A program made the translations under genes and the position numbers. A stretch of 64,000 bases of DNA, taken from positions 84,528 to 148,527 of the forward strand of contig JAFKDC010000002.1 in the NCBI GenBank assembly GCA_017255395.1, in the 5' to 3' direction. The stretch comes from Enemella evansiae. Lineage in GTDB: Bacteria; Pseudomonadota; Alphaproteobacteria; Rhodobacterales; Rhodobacteraceae. The notes under the pieces are model-generated. The model made no database searches. It had not been told where the DNA came from and worked only from the letters and a program-made list of their open reading frames with translations. Shown here piece by piece: positions 16,194 through 25,867 of this stretch. The first letter of the stretch is position 1. Each line of letters starts with the position of its first letter.

Positions 16194-17537
16194 GTGCAGC
16201 GATTTGATCTTAGCAAAGGTCTAGACGTTCCGGTCATGGGCGCGCCGGAGGGCGGCATTCAGGATGCTCCGCCGGTGACGACGGTGGCCGTTCTGGGCGA
16301 TGACTATATCGGGCTGAAACCGCGCCTTGCGGTGCAGGAAGGCGACGTGGTGGGCGCGGGTGCGCCGATCTTCGCCCATAAGGATACCCCCGATGTTCAG
16401 GTCACCGCGCCGGTTTCGGGGCGAATCAAGGCAATCAACCGGGGCGCGCGGCGCAAGCTGGTCTCGGTCGAGATCGCGGTGGACGACCGCGCGGCGGAGC
16501 CCCTGGACTTTTCCGCCGTCGGCGATGTGACCACCGTCGAGGGGCTGGTCGAGCGGCTTTGCGCCTCTGGTCTGTGGACGTCGTTCCGCACGCGGCCCTA
16601 TTCCAAGGTGCCCGACCCGATGACCCGCCCGGCGGCGATCTATGTCACCGCCATGGACACCGAGCCGCTGGCCGCCGACCCCGCGCCGATCATCGCCGCC
16701 GAGGAGAAGGCCTTCGTGCAGGGGCTCGAGGCGATCATGGGCCTGAGCGAGGGCAATACCTACCTGTGCCAGGACCCCGATGCCTCGCTGCCCGGCGACA
16801 CTATCGCGGGCATCCACGTGGCGGGGTTCTCCGGGCCGCATCCGGCCGGGCTGGCCGGGACGCACATGCATTTCCTGGAGCCGCCGAGCGCCAGCAAGGT
16901 GGTCTGGACCATCGGCTATCAGGACGTGATCGCCATCGGCAAGCTGCTGGCGACCGGGCGGCTTGACCCGACCCGCGTGGTGGCGATCTGCGGACCCATG
17001 GCGCGGCACCCGCGCCTGGTGCGCACGGTTGCGGGCGCCTCGATGCTGGAGCTTTGCGCCGAGGACCTGAACAGCAAGAAGCCGGTGCGGGTGATTTCCG
17101 GCTCGATCCTGTCGGGGCGGATGGGGGCGGGCGAGACCGCCTTCCTTGGCCGCTACGCACGGCAGATCACGCTGATCGAGGAAGACCGCGAGCAGATCCC
17201 GCTGGGCTGGATTCGCCCGATGCCCGGCAAATACGCGGTGCAGCCGGTGCTGGGTTCTGCCTTCGCGAAGAAGCTTTACGCGCTGACGTCCAACCTGAAC
17301 GGCGGACGCCGGGCCATGGTGCCGATCGGCACCTTCGAACGGCTGATGCCGCAGGACTACCTGCCGACGCAGCTGCTGCGGGCGTTGCTGGTGATGGACA
17401 CCGACACGGCGCAGGCGTTGGGGGCGCTGGAGCTGGACGAGGAAGACGTGGCGCTCTGCGGCTTTGCCTGCCCCGCCAAATACGAGTATGGCATCGCGCT
17501 GCGCGACAGCCTGACCAAGATCGAAAAGGAGGGCTAG
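16194..17537 (+). CDS. nqrA: Na+-translocating NADH-quinone reductase subunit A
   Basis: A 447-residue cytoplasmic-side subunit of Na+-NQR, which oxidises NADH, reduces ubiquinone and pumps Na+. The start FDLSKGLDVPVMGAPEGGI, the barrel-sandwich segment LKPRLAVQEGDVVGAGAPIF with VTAPVSGRIKAINRGARRKL, and the late GRYARQITLIEED and CGFACPAKYEYG are all NqrA landmarks. GTG 16194 follows AGGACTGACGAC. It is the first gene of the six-gene operon; nqrB begins 3 nt after its stop. Confidence 0.97.
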   Translation: MQRFDLSKGLDVPVMGAPEGGIQDAPPVTTVAVLGDDYIGLKPRLAVQEGDVVGAGAPIFAHKDTPDVQVTAPVSGRIKAINRGARRKLVSVEIAVDDRAAEPLDFSAVGDVTTVEGLVERLCASGLWTSFRTRPYSKVPDPMTRPAAIYVTAMDTEPLAADPAPIIAAEEKAFVQGLEAIMGLSEGNTYLCQDPDASLPGDTIAGIHVAGFSGPHPAGLAGTHMHFLEPPSASKVVWTIGYQDVIAIGKLLATGRLDPTRVVAICGPMARHPRLVRTVAGASMLELCAEDLNSKKPVRVISGSILSGRMGAGETAFLGRYARQITLIEEDREQIPLGWIRPMPGKYAVQPVLGSAFAKKLYALTSNLNGGRRAMVPIGTFERLMPQDYLPTQLLRALLVMDTDTAQALGALELDEEDVALCGFACPAKYEYGIALRDSLTKIEKEG

Positions 17538-17540
17538 GCC

Positions 17541-18740
17541 TTGGGGCTGCGTTCATTCTTCGACAAGATAGAGCCGAATTTCACCAAGGGCGGCAGGTAC
17601 GAGAAGTACTTCCCGATCTACGAGATGGTGGAATCCTTCATCTACACGCCCAAGACGGTGACGACCGTGGCGCCTCATGCGCGGTCCTACATCGACATGA
17701 AGCGGATCATGACCTACGTGGTTCTGGCGACGGTGCCCTGCATCCTATTCGGGATGTACAACGTCGGGCTTCAGACCAACATGGCGATTGCCGAATACGG
17801 CGCCTCTGGCTGGCGCGCGGCGATCATCGAGGCGCTGGGGATCGGCTTCGACTACAGCAACCCGTTGGCCAATATCCTGCACGGGCTGCTGTATTTCCTG
17901 CCGATCTACATCGTGACGCTGGTCGCGGGCGGCATCTTCGAGGTGATCTTCTCTGTCGTGCGCGGGCACGAGGTGAACGAGGGCTTCCTCGTGACCTCGA
18001 TGCTCTACACGCTGATCATGCCGGCCTCTGCGCCGCTGTGGCAGGTGGCGCTGGGGATCATCTTTGGCGTGGTCATCGGCAAGGAGGTCTTTGGCGGCAC
18101 CGGCAAGAACTTCCTCAACCCGGCGCTGGTGGGGCGTGCGTTCCTGTACTTCGCCTATCCGGCGCAGATGTCCGGTGACACGATCTGGACGCCGGTCGAC
18201 GGCTTTTCCGGTGCGACCGCGCTGTCCATCGGGGCCAGCGACGGCGTGGCGGCCCTGCCCGAGCGCGGGATCACCTGGATGGATGCCTTCATCGGCACGA
18301 TCCAGGGCAGCTTTGGCGAGACCTCGACGCTGATGGCGCTGATCGGTCTGGCCTTCCTGCTGGTGGTGAAGATCGCCAACTGGCGGCTGGTGGTCGGCTG
18401 CCTTGCGGGCATGATCGCCTTTTCGACGCTGCTGAACGTAATCGGGTCGGACACCAACCCGATGTTCGCGATGCCCTGGTACTGGCACCTCGTGGTGGGC
18501 GGCTATGCCTTCGGCCTCGCCTTCATGGTGACGGAACCGGTTTCCGCCTCGCATACCAACATGGGCCGCTACATCTACGGCGCGCTGATCGGCTTCATGG
18601 TCGTCATGATCCGCGTCATCAACCCGGCCTTCCCGGAAGGCATGATGCTGGCGATCCTCTTCGGCAACGTCTTTGCGCCGCTGATCGACTATTTCGTGGT
18701 GCAGGCCAATATCAAGCGGAGGGCAAAGCAACATGCCTGA
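17541..18740 (+). CDS. nqrB: Na+-translocating NADH-quinone reductase subunit B
   Basis: A 399-residue inner-membrane subunit with about ten hydrophobic helices. The FMN attachment motif GFSGATALS places the flavin-bearing Thr near residue 226, and the N-terminal YEMVESFIYTPKTVT and SYIDMKRIM segments are typical. It starts with TTG at 17541, fixed by the 3-nt gap to nqrA and by homology from the first residues. The stop overlaps the nqrC start by 8 nt. ApbE, encoded nearby, would install the FMN. Confidence 0.97.
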   Translation: MGLRSFFDKIEPNFTKGGRYEKYFPIYEMVESFIYTPKTVTTVAPHARSYIDMKRIMTYVVLATVPCILFGMYNVGLQTNMAIAEYGASGWRAAIIEALGIGFDYSNPLANILHGLLYFLPIYIVTLVAGGIFEVIFSVVRGHEVNEGFLVTSMLYTLIMPASAPLWQVALGIIFGVVIGKEVFGGTGKNFLNPALVGRAFLYFAYPAQMSGDTIWTPVDGFSGATALSIGASDGVAALPERGITWMDAFIGTIQGSFGETSTLMALIGLAFLLVVKIANWRLVVGCLAGMIAFSTLLNVIGSDTNPMFAMPWYWHLVVGGYAFGLAFMVTEPVSASHTNMGRYIYGALIGFMVVMIRVINPAFPEGMMLAILFGNVFAPLIDYFVVQANIKRRAKQHA

Positions 18741-19539
18741 CGATCAGAACAAGGGACCGATCCGCCGCTTCCTGGATGCGCCGCCGGATTCCGTCGCCAA
18801 GACCGTGACCGTGGCGGTGGCGCTGTGCCTGGTGGCCTCGATGGTGGTTTCCGCCGCCGCCGTGGCCCTGCGCCCGGTGCAAGAGGTGAACAAGCAGCGC
18901 GACAAGCAGATCAACGTGCTTGAGGTCGCGGGCGTCTACCAGCCCGGCGACAACGTGCAGGAGGCTTTCGCCGCCTTCGAACCCCACGTGCTGGACCTGT
19001 CCACCGGCGAATTCACCGACCAGTGGGAGATCGAAGAGTTCGACCAGCTGGCCACCGCCAGCGATCCCGCCATCGTGCGCGCGCTGGACGAGGACCCCGC
19101 AGGGCTGGGCGGCCAGATGCAGGCCTATCGCATGATCTACCTGCTGCGCGACGACGCGGGCGAGATCGACAAGGTGATCCTGCCGGTCGAGGGCTATGGC
19201 CTGTGGTCGACGCTCTACGGCTTCATCGCTCTGGAAGAGAACGGCAACGACATCTTCGGCCTGCAATTCTACCAGCACGGCGAGACGCCGGGTCTGGGCG
19301 CCGAGGTCGACAATCCGCGCTGGAAGGCGCTTTGGAACGGCAAGAAGCTGCGCGACGACGAGGGCGACCTGGAGATCACCGTCGCCAAGACCGTGCCGCC
19401 CGCCGGGCCCGAATTCCACGTCGACGCGCTGGCCGGCGCGACGCTGACATCCGCCGGGGTGGACACCCTCGTGCGCTTCTGGATGGGTGAGGCGGGCTAT
19501 GCCCCCTTCCTCGAACGCCTCAAGGCAGGAGAGATCTGA
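18733..19539 (+). CDS. nqrC: Na+-translocating NADH-quinone reductase subunit C
   Basis: A 268-residue subunit with one N-terminal membrane anchor (about residues 20-45) and a periplasmic FMN-binding domain. The FMN site [12 protein letters not shown] puts the attachment Thr near residue 237; [14 protein letters not shown] and [15 protein letters not shown] are further landmarks. The ATG at 18733 lies inside the end of nqrB, and its last base coincides with the first base of nqrD, so the genes are tightly coupled. Confidence 0.96.
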   Translation: MPDDQNKGPIRRFLDAPPDSVAKTVTVAVALCLVASMVVSAAAVALRPVQEVNKQRDKQINVLEVAGVYQPGDNVQEAFAAFEPHVLDLSTGEFTDQWEIEEFDQLATASDPAIVRALDEDPAGLGGQMQAYRMIYLLRDDAGEIDKVILPVEGYGLWSTLYGFIALEENGNDIFGLQFYQHGETPGLGAEVDNPRWKALWNGKKLRDDEGDLEITVAKTVPPAGPEFHVDALAGATLTSAGVDTLVRFWMGEAGYAPFLERLKAGEI

Positions 19540-20192
19540 TGGCCCAGACACGCCGTTCCCAACTGGTCGATCCGCTGGTCGACAACAACCCGATCACGCT
19601 GCAGGTGCTGGGCATCTGTTCGGCGCTCGCGGTGACCTCGTCGTTGCAGGTATCCTTTGTCATGGCGCTGGCCGTGACCTTCGTGACCGCCTTTTCGTCG
19701 ATGTTCATCTCGATGATCCGCAACCAGATCCCCGGCTCGATCCGGATCATCGTGCAGATGGTCATCATCGCAAGCCTCGTGATCCTCGTGGACCAGGTGC
19801 TGAAGGCCTATGCCTACGAGATCTCGAAGACCCTGTCGGTCTTCGTCGGGCTGATCATCACCAACTGCATCGTCATGGGCCGGGCCGAGGCCTTCGCCAT
19901 GAAGAACCCGCCGCTCGACTCGTTCATCGACGGGGTCGGCAACGGACTGGGCTACGGGCTGATCCTGCTGACCGTGGGCTTCATCCGCGAGCTCTTCGGC
20001 TCGGGCTCGCTGTTCGGCATCACCATCTTCGAGACCGTGAACAACGGCGGCTGGTATGTCCCGAACGGGATGCTGCTGCTGCCGCCCTCGGCCTTCTTCA
20101 TCATCGGCCTGCTGATCTGGGCAATCCGTAGCTGGAAGCCCAGCCAGGTCGAAGAACGTGAATACAAGATCCAGACCGTGGAGGGCCACTGA
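19539..20192 (+). CDS. nqrD: Na+-translocating NADH-quinone reductase subunit D
   Basis: A 217-residue polytopic inner-membrane subunit of Na+-[23 protein letters not shown] opens the protein, and the internal [20 protein letters not shown] contains the Cys used with NqrE for the membrane Fe centre. About six hydrophobic helices are visible. The start codon shares one base with the nqrC stop; the stop shares one base with the nqrE start. Confidence 0.96.
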   Translation: MAQTRRSQLVDPLVDNNPITLQVLGICSALAVTSSLQVSFVMALAVTFVTAFSSMFISMIRNQIPGSIRIIVQMVIIASLVILVDQVLKAYAYEISKTLSVFVGLIITNCIVMGRAEAFAMKNPPLDSFIDGVGNGLGYGLILLTVGFIRELFGSGSLFGITIFETVNNGGWYVPNGMLLLPPSAFFIIGLLIWAIRSWKPSQVEEREYKIQTVEGH

Positions 20193-20800
20193 TGGAAGGC
20201 CTGATCTCACTCGCCGTCAAGGCGATCTTCGTCGAGAACCTCGCGCTGTCCTTCTTCCTCGGCATGTGTACCTTCATCGCCGTGTCCAAGAAGATCTCGA
20301 CCGCCATCGGCCTCGGCATCTCGGTCATGGTGGTGCAGGCGATCACCGTGCCCGCCAACAACCTGATCCTGAACTACCTGCTGGCGCCCGGCGCGCTGGC
20401 ATGGGCCGGGTTCGGCGAGGTCGACCTGACCTTCCTCGGCCTGATCTCCTATATCGGGGTGATCGCCGCGCTGGTGCAGATCCTCGAGATGGTGCTCGAT
20501 AAGTACTTCCCGCCGCTCTACAACGCGCTAGGGGTCTTCCTGCCGCTGATCACGGTGAACTGCGCCATCCTCGGCGGGTCGCTGTTCATGGTGGAACGCT
20601 CCTACGACTTCGCAGAGGCCGCGACCTATGGCGTCTCTTCCGGCTTCGGCTGGGCGCTGGCGATCACCGCCATGGCGGGTGTGCGCGAGAAGCTGAAGTA
20701 CTCCGACATTCCCGAGGGCCTTCAGGGGCTGGGGATCACCTTCATCTCGGCGGGACTGATGGCGCTGGCCTTCATGTCCTTCTCCGGCGTGAAACTGTAA
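20192..20800 (+). CDS. nqrE: Na+-translocating NADH-quinone reductase subunit E
   Basis: A 202-residue polytopic inner-membrane subunit, paralogous to NqrD with inverted topology. [20 protein letters not shown] at the start contains one Fe-centre Cys, and [20 protein letters not shown] near residue 120 the other. The C terminus is hydrophobic. It is joined to nqrD by a one-base overlap and followed after 11 nt by nqrF. Confidence 0.96.
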   Translation: MEGLISLAVKAIFVENLALSFFLGMCTFIAVSKKISTAIGLGISVMVVQAITVPANNLILNYLLAPGALAWAGFGEVDLTFLGLISYIGVIAALVQILEMVLDKYFPPLYNALGVFLPLITVNCAILGGSLFMVERSYDFAEAATYGVSSGFGWALAITAMAGVREKLKYSDIPEGLQGLGITFISAGLMALAFMSFSGVKL

Positions 20801-20811
20801 GGGGGCGGATC

Positions 20812-22035
20812 ATGGAAACCTTCGGACTGGGCATCGCCCTCTTCACCGTGATCGTGCTGGTGCTGGTGACGGTCATTCTGGCCGCGCGCTCGCGGCTGGT
20901 GTCCTCGGGCAACGTCAACATCGAGATCAACGGCGAAAAGACCATCTCCGTTCCGGCGGGCGGCAAGCTGTTGCAGACGCTGGCCGAGGCAAAGCTCTTC
21001 GTGCCCTCCGCCTGCGGCGGCGGCGGCACCTGTGCGCAGTGCCGAGTGCGCATCCACGAGGGCGGCGGTTCGATCCTGCCGACCGAGGAAAGCCACATCA
21101 CCAAGCGCGAAGCCTCTTGCGGCGACCGCCTGTCCTGTCAGGTCGCGGTCAAGCAGGACATGAAGATCGAGGTTCCCGAAGAGGTCTTCGGCGTCAAGAA
21201 GTGGGAGTGCACCGTGCGCTCCAACGAGAACGTCGCGACCTTCATCAAGAACCTCGTGCTGGAACTGCCCGAGGGCGAGGACGTGAACTTCCGCGCCGGT
21301 GGCTACATCCAGATCGAGGCACCCGCGCACCACGTGAGCTACAAGGACTTCGCCATCGAGGAGGAGTACCGCCCGGATTGGGACAAGTTCAACCTGTGGC
21401 AGTACGAGTCCACCGTGGATGAGCCGATCGAGCGGGCCTATTCCATGGCGAACTACCCCGACGAAAAGGGACTGATCATGCTGAACGTGCGCGTGGCCTC
21501 TCCGCCGCCGGGCACGCAGGGTATCCCGCCGGGCAAGATGTCGTCCTATATCTTCAACCTGAAGCCGGGCGACAAGGTTACGATCTCGGGTCCGTTCGGC
21601 GAGTTCTTCGCCCGCGACACCAACAAGGAGATGGTCTTCATCGGCGGCGGCGCGGGCATGGCGCCCATGCGCTCGCATATCTTCGACCAGCTCAAGCGGC
21701 TGGAGAACCGCGACCGCAAGATCACCTTCTGGTACGGCGCCCGCTCGAAGCGCGAGATGTTCTTCGTCGAGGACTTCGACCAGCTGGCCGAGGAGTTCCC
21801 GAACTTCACCTGGCACGTGGCATTGTCCGATGCGCTGCCCGAGGACGACTGGGGCGGCTACACGGGCTTCATCCACAACGTGCTTTACGAAGAGTACCTG
21901 AAGAACCATCCGGCACCGGAGGATTGCGAGTACTACATGTGTGGTCCGCCGATCATGAACCAGTCGGTGATCAACATGCTGCTCGAACTTGGCGTCGACC
22001 GAGAAGACATCATGCTGGACGATTTTGGGGGGTGA
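20812..22035 (+). CDS. nqrF: Na+-translocating NADH-quinone reductase subunit F
   Basis: A 407-residue NADH-oxidising subunit. Order: N-terminal membrane helix (residues 4-26), a 2Fe-2S ferredoxin domain with Cys68, Cys74, Cys77 and Cys109 ([10 protein letters not shown] .. RLSCQV), then an FAD domain with RAYSMANYP and an NADH domain with [14 protein letters not shown] and [12 protein letters not shown]. The length is standard. AAGGGGGCGGATC precedes ATG 20812. It closes the nqr operon; a palindrome-rich spacer follows. Confidence 0.97.
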   Translation: METFGLGIALFTVIVLVLVTVILAARSRLVSSGNVNIEINGEKTISVPAGGKLLQTLAEAKLFVPSACGGGGTCAQCRVRIHEGGGSILPTEESHITKREASCGDRLSCQVAVKQDMKIEVPEEVFGVKKWECTVRSNENVATFIKNLVLELPEGEDVNFRAGGYIQIEAPAHHVSYKDFAIEEEYRPDWDKFNLWQYESTVDEPIERAYSMANYPDEKGLIMLNVRVASPPPGTQGIPPGKMSSYIFNLKPGDKVTISGPFGEFFARDTNKEMVFIGGGAGMAPMRSHIFDQLKRLENRDRKITFWYGARSKREMFFVEDFDQLAEEFPNFTWHVALSDALPEDDWGGYTGFIHNVLYEEYLKNHPAPEDCEYYMCGPPIMNQSVINMLLELGVDREDIMLDDFGG

Positions 22036-22043
22036 GGCGCGGT

Positions 22044-22279
22044 TCCGGGCCCAAGGGCCCGGATGGACAGTCCGGGGGACTGTCCAAGCGCCGAACGGGC
22101 GAAGCCCCGGGGGGCCTGCCAGCACGAAGTCCCAAGGGAAAGGCTGCCTTTCCGCGGGAAAGGTCAGCACTCCCCCCCTGAGCAGGCCCGGTCTCCAAGG
22201 CCCCAAACCAAAAAGACCCCGCGCCATCCAGCGCGGGGTCTCTTCGTTTGCGCGGTCCGAGAAGTCTTCGTCGAAGACT
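22044..22279. repeat. Palindrome cluster after nqrF
   Basis: The 22036-22283 spacer has no gene but several perfect short palindromes: TCCGGGCCC/GGGCCCGGA (22044-22063), GGACAGTCC/GGACTGTCC (22065-22085), GGAAAGG/CCTTTCC (22137-22153) and AGTCTTCG/CGAAGACT (22263-22279). They flank the intrinsic terminator at 22205-22241. The convergent nqr operon and aminotransferase gene both end here. Confidence 0.6.
22205..22241 (-). terminator. Intrinsic terminator of the aminotransferase gene (possibly bidirectional)
   Basis: A perfect 11-bp stem AGACCCCGCGC (22214-22224) / GCGCGGGGTCT (22231-22241), loop CATCCA. On the minus strand the stem is followed by TTTTTGGTTT, a good U tract. On the plus strand the tail is only CTTCGTTT, so termination of the nqr operon here is less certain. 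Confidence 0.8.
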
Positions 22280-22283
22280 CTGG

Positions 22284-23666
22284 CTAGAGCAGCCCCTCGG
22301 CCTTCACTCCCGCCAGAACCCGGTCGAGCGCGCGCCCCAGCCGGGCGTGGATTTCGACCACGTCCTCCTCGGTCACGATCAGCGGCGGGCAGAGCGCGAC
22401 CGTCTCGTAGACCGCCCGAACGATCAGGCCTTCGTCGGCGCAGGCGGCCACGACGCGCGGGGCCATGCTGCCGGCGGGCGCGAAGCTCTCCTTGGTCTCG
22501 CGGTTCTTCGCAAGTTCCAGCCCGGCAATCAGGCCGGTGCCGCGCACCTCGCCCACCAGCGGGTGATCGGCGTACCGGCGCAGCCCGCTCTGAAAAACCT
22601 CTTCCAGCCGCGCCGCGTTGCCCATCAGGTCGCGTTCCTCGATGATGGCGATGTTCTCCAGCCCCACCGCGCAGGCGACCGGGTGGCCCGAGCCGGTGAA
22701 GCCATGCCCGAAGGTGCCCAGCTTGGCCGTATTGTCGGCAATGGCGTCATAGACGCGGTCGTTCACGATGATCGCGGCCAGCGGCATGTAGGAAGAGGTC
22801 AGCTGCTTCGAGGTCACAAGAATGTCGGGGGTGAAGCCCATCTTCTGGCAGCCCCATGTGGTTCCGAGCCGACCGAAGCCGTTGATGACCTCGTCCGAGA
22901 CCAGCAGGATGTCGTGCCTGCGGCAGATCGCCTCGACGCCCGGCCAGTAGCCCTCGGGCGGAAGCATGACGCCGCCCGCCCCCATGACCGGCTCGCCGAT
23001 GAAGGCGGCGATGGTCTCGGGGCCCTCGCGTTCGATGGTGTCCTCCAACTCCTTCAGCAGGCGGGCGGTGAACTGGGCCTCGCTCTCGCCATTCTCGCCC
23101 CAGCGCCAGTAATGCGGGCAGGTCAGGTGCGTGACCGGAATCGCGGGCAGGTCGAAGTCCTTGTGGTTGCCCGGCAGCCCGGTCAGCGAGCCCGAGGCGA
23201 TGGTGATGCCGTGGTAGCCCTTGTTGCGGGCGAGGAACTTCTTCTTCTCCGGGCGGCCGAGGCCGTTGTTCAGAAACCACGCCATCTTCACCACCGTGTC
23301 GTTGGCCTCGGAGCCCGAGTTGGTGAAGAACACGCGGTTCATGCCCTCGGGCGCCATCTCGGCCAGTTTCTCGGCCAGCCGGATCGAAGGCTCGTGCGCC
23401 TTGTGGGCGAAGCTGTGGTAATAGGGCAGGCGCTTCAGCTGCTCGTAGGCGGCATCCGCCAGCCGCGTCTCGGAGAAGCCCACGGCCACCGACCAAAGGC
23501 CTGCCAGCGCCTCGATGTATTCCTTGCCCTGATCGTCGTGGACGCGGACGCCGTCGCCCTTTGTGATGATCATCGGCCCCTTTTCCTCATGCGCGCGCAT
23601 GTTGGTGTAGGGGTGCATTGAATGGGCGATGTCAGAGGCGTGCAGGGAATTCGGGCGTTCGGTCAT
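22284..23666 (-). CDS. Class III PLP-dependent aminotransferase
   Basis: A 460-residue fold-type I aminotransferase. Visible landmarks: ALAGLWSVAVGF near residue 53, FFTNSGSEANDTVVKMAW (cofactor phosphate loop), GYHGITIASGSLTG, the aspartate in VSDEVINGFGR and the PLP lysine K287 in VTSKQLTSSYMP. The HYWRWGE region and overall layout fit the omega-amino-acid or taurine/beta-alanine:pyruvate group, but the amino donor cannot be fixed. AAAGGAG precedes ATG 23666. It has its own terminator. The 345-nt spacer 23667-24011 holds one 9-bp hairpin (23954-23986) and no gene. Confidence 0.9.
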   Translation of the reverse strand: MTERPNSLHASDIAHSMHPYTNMRAHEEKGPMIITKGDGVRVHDDQGKEYIEALAGLWSVAVGFSETRLADAAYEQLKRLPYYHSFAHKAHEPSIRLAEKLAEMAPEGMNRVFFTNSGSEANDTVVKMAWFLNNGLGRPEKKKFLARNKGYHGITIASGSLTGLPGNHKDFDLPAIPVTHLTCPHYWRWGENGESEAQFTARLLKELEDTIEREGPETIAAFIGEPVMGAGGVMLPPEGYWPGVEAICRRHDILLVSDEVINGFGRLGTTWGCQKMGFTPDILVTSKQLTSSYMPLAAIIVNDRVYDAIADNTAKLGTFGHGFTGSGHPVACAVGLENIAIIEERDLMGNAARLEEVFQSGLRRYADHPLVGEVRGTGLIAGLELAKNRETKESFAPAGSMAPRVVAACADEGLIVRAVYETVALCPPLIVTEEDVVEIHARLGRALDRVLAGVKAEGLL

Positions 23667-24011
23667 GGCGGGCTCCTTTCGGGCAGGGGGCCGCGCTGCG
23701 GCGGCATGGCATGTTCATCGGTACGCCCTGGCAGGAGCGGGGGCCAGAGGGATTGTGCGCAGGCTGTGGCGCGCACCGGACCGCAGAGGTCATGCAAAGG
23801 CCGCTGCGCGCTCTTTTGGCGGGGGTGCTGTCGTTCGCCCTGCCCATGGCCGGCCCTCCGAGGGCCTCGGGGGCGGCGCGGCTTGGGTCAGCCTTTGCCG
23901 CAGGATGCGCCTGCCGGGGCTTCCGGCGATTGTGCAGCCGGTGCGGCCCGCGGCGCTGTCCGTCCCCGCGGAACAGCCGGACAGCGTGCCATGCCGGGCG
24001 CCGGGGGCGCG

Positions 24012-24968
24012 TCATGGCTCTATGCGCTCTGCCTCGGGCGGCGTGGGGAAGATCCGCGCAAGCTCGGCTTCGTGATCGAAGGGCACCATGGTTTTCCCGC
24101 CGGGCCGGGCCAGTTCGATCTGCATGCGTGGTATCGGGACCTTTGCCTGCCGCAGGGCGCGGTCGATCAGCGACAGCAGCTCGTCCCGGCAGTCGGCGTC
24201 CCGTTCGAAACGCGATAGCCAGAACCGCACCGCATAGGAATTGCTGTCGCTGCCCAGCTCTTGCACGCGCACGTCCGGGGCCGGATCGGACTGGATCAGG
24301 CGCGCCTCGCCCACGGCCTTCAGGATCAATGCCTTGGCGGTCTCCACGGGCACCTCCCGCGCAAGCTTCAGGCACAGCTGCGCGCGATACTGCGGTTTCG
24401 GGGCAGAGTAGTTGGTGATGCGCCGGCGCGCGATCTGGCTGTTGGGCATGATCATATAGGTCGAGTCCAGCGTCAGCACCCGTGTCGTGCGCCAGCCGAT
24501 CTCGATGACCTTGCCCTTTGTCACCTGCTCGATGTCGACCCAGTCGCCGATCCGGTAAGGGGCCTCGATGCCCAATGCGATGCCGGACAGCGTATCGGCC
24601 ACGACGTTGCGGATCGCGAATCCCAGCACCGCGAGGATCAGGCTTGATCCCGCAAGCGCGCCCAGAAGCCCCTGGTCCAGCAAGAGCGCGGCAGAGGCAA
24701 CGAGCGCGGCGAAGAACAAAAGGACCGTCACAAGGTCCCGAAACAGGCGCGGGTAGGGGCGTTTGTGGCCTTTCCGGCGATCGGCGAACAGGCCGAAGAG
24801 CCGACTGCCAAGCCAGGCCGCGGCAAGGCAGCCGACCACACCGCCAGCCATGCGCAGAGACCATCCGGCCCGCCGCTCGACGGTCTGGTCGAAGATCACC
24901 GCTCCGGCGGCAACGAGAAGCAGGAGCGCAGGCCAGATCAGCCTGCGCAGATGGGAAACCAGCCGCAT
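24012..24968 (-). CDS. MscS-family mechanosensitive channel
   Basis: A 318-residue inner-membrane protein. Four hydrophobic stretches occur before residue 130; the last (GSSLILAVLGFAIRNVVADTLSGIALGIE) is the pore-lining TM3 equivalent, followed by the cytosolic beta domain: YRIGDWVDIEQVTKGKVIEIGWRTTRVLT, then MIMPNSQIARRRITNYS. These two signatures define the family. It probably relieves hypo-osmotic stress. ATG 24968 lies one base from the stop of the zinc-ribbon gene upstream, so the two are one transcription unit. Confidence 0.92.
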   Translation of the reverse strand: MRLVSHLRRLIWPALLLLVAAGAVIFDQTVERRAGWSLRMAGGVVGCLAAAWLGSRLFGLFADRRKGHKRPYPRLFRDLVTVLLFFAALVASAALLLDQGLLGALAGSSLILAVLGFAIRNVVADTLSGIALGIEAPYRIGDWVDIEQVTKGKVIEIGWRTTRVLTLDSTYMIMPNSQIARRRITNYSAPKPQYRAQLCLKLAREVPVETAKALILKAVGEARLIQSDPAPDVRVQELGSDSNSYAVRFWLSRFERDADCRDELLSLIDRALRQAKVPIPRMQIELARPGGKTMVPFDHEAELARIFPTPPEAERIEP

Positions 24969-24969
24969 G

Positions 24970-25200
24970 TCAGCAGCCCTGTTGCAGAGCGCGCGATGAT
25001 GGCCGACGAGACCGGCACCGAAGGCAGGTCACGGCGGCCCCGGCCTGTTGCTCGACGGCAGCGCCGCACCGACGGCAGGAGATCCGGATAATGGGGGTCG
25101 CCCCCCCGAGTGTGTGGCGACAGCTGGGACAGCGGTGCGCGGCTGCACGGGGAAGCGATGACTTGCAGGACGGGCAGGAACGCGGAAGGTGACGAGTCAT
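24970..25200 (-). CDS. Double zinc-ribbon protein next to MscS
   Basis: A 76-residue protein with four CxxC knuckles in about 55 residues: CPSC at 10-13, CPSC at 24-27, CRRC at 42-45 and CLRC at 60-63. Spacing supports two zinc ribbons. There is no transmembrane segment and the remainder is basic. ATG 25200 is chosen because AAAGAGGG lies 5 nt upstream; the longer frame reads as shadow. The stop is one nucleotide from the mscS start. Function unknown; a regulatory or structural partner of the channel is an inference from position only. Confidence 0.7.
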   Translation of the reverse strand: MTRHLPRSCPSCKSSLPRAAAHRCPSCRHTLGGATPIIRISCRRCGAAVEQQAGAAVTCLRCRSRRPSSRALQQGC

Positions 25201-25341
25201 GAGACCCTCTTTCAACAGGAAGGGAAGGCGCCGAAGCGGCGATTGCCGATATCCCGGAAGGAGCGTCGTGGCTTCGTCAGCGCATCGGGCGGCTCCTTCC
25301 GGGCGGGTCATGGGCTTCGGCAAGGCCCCGGGACAGACGGA

Positions 25342-25785
25342 TCATTGGGCCTCCAGCCCTTCGGGGGCATTCTGGGGCGCGACATCGAGGACGGTCAGAA
25401 CCCGCCGCTCTCCGTCCCTGGTATCCCAGTAAAGCGATGCGCCCTCGGCCAGGCCGATCAGGGCGACGCCGATCGGTGTCAGGATCGAGATTCGACCGCG
25501 TGCGATATCGGCATCCTCGGGGTAGACCGGGGTGACCGTCTTGTCCTGGCCGGTGGTTTCGTCGCGGTAGGTGACGGCGCGACCGATGGCGACCACGTTC
25601 TGCGGGATTGTCGCCTCGGCGACGATACGGGCCCGGCCGATTTCGCCCAGAAGCCGGTCGGCAAGGTCCGGGGTGCGCTGGATCGCGCCCTCTGCAAGGG
25701 CTTCAAGCCGCGCCAGGCTGTCGTCCCCTATGACGACCCGCGGCCGCCGGCCGGTGCCGCGTGGCGTTTTGCGTTGCTTGTTCAT
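25342..25785 (-). CDS. rnk: Nucleoside diphosphate kinase regulator-like protein (GreA C-terminal fold)
   Basis: A 147-residue protein of the Rnk group: a short helical N terminus (SLARLEALAEGAIQRTPDLADRLLGEIGRA) and a GreA/GreB-type FKBP-like C-terminal domain with VVAIGRAVTYRDE, PVYPEDADIARGRISILTPIGVALIGL and LDVAPQN. Family members bind RNA polymerase near the secondary channel. It is the canonical member of four paralogues in this window. The start at 25785 has AAAGGATACCACA upstream. The next paralogue ends 82 nt upstream on the same strand. Confidence 0.82.
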   Translation of the reverse strand: MNKQRKTPRGTGRRPRVVIGDDSLARLEALAEGAIQRTPDLADRLLGEIGRARIVAEATIPQNVVAIGRAVTYRDETTGQDKTVTPVYPEDADIARGRISILTPIGVALIGLAEGASLYWDTRDGERRVLTVLDVAPQNAPEGLEAQ

Positions 25786-25867
25786 TGTGGTATCCTTTCC
25801 ACCTTGGGTGGCGTGATTGAATTGTGGGTGATCAAGGACCCGGCCCCGCCATTGGCGGATCGGGGCA

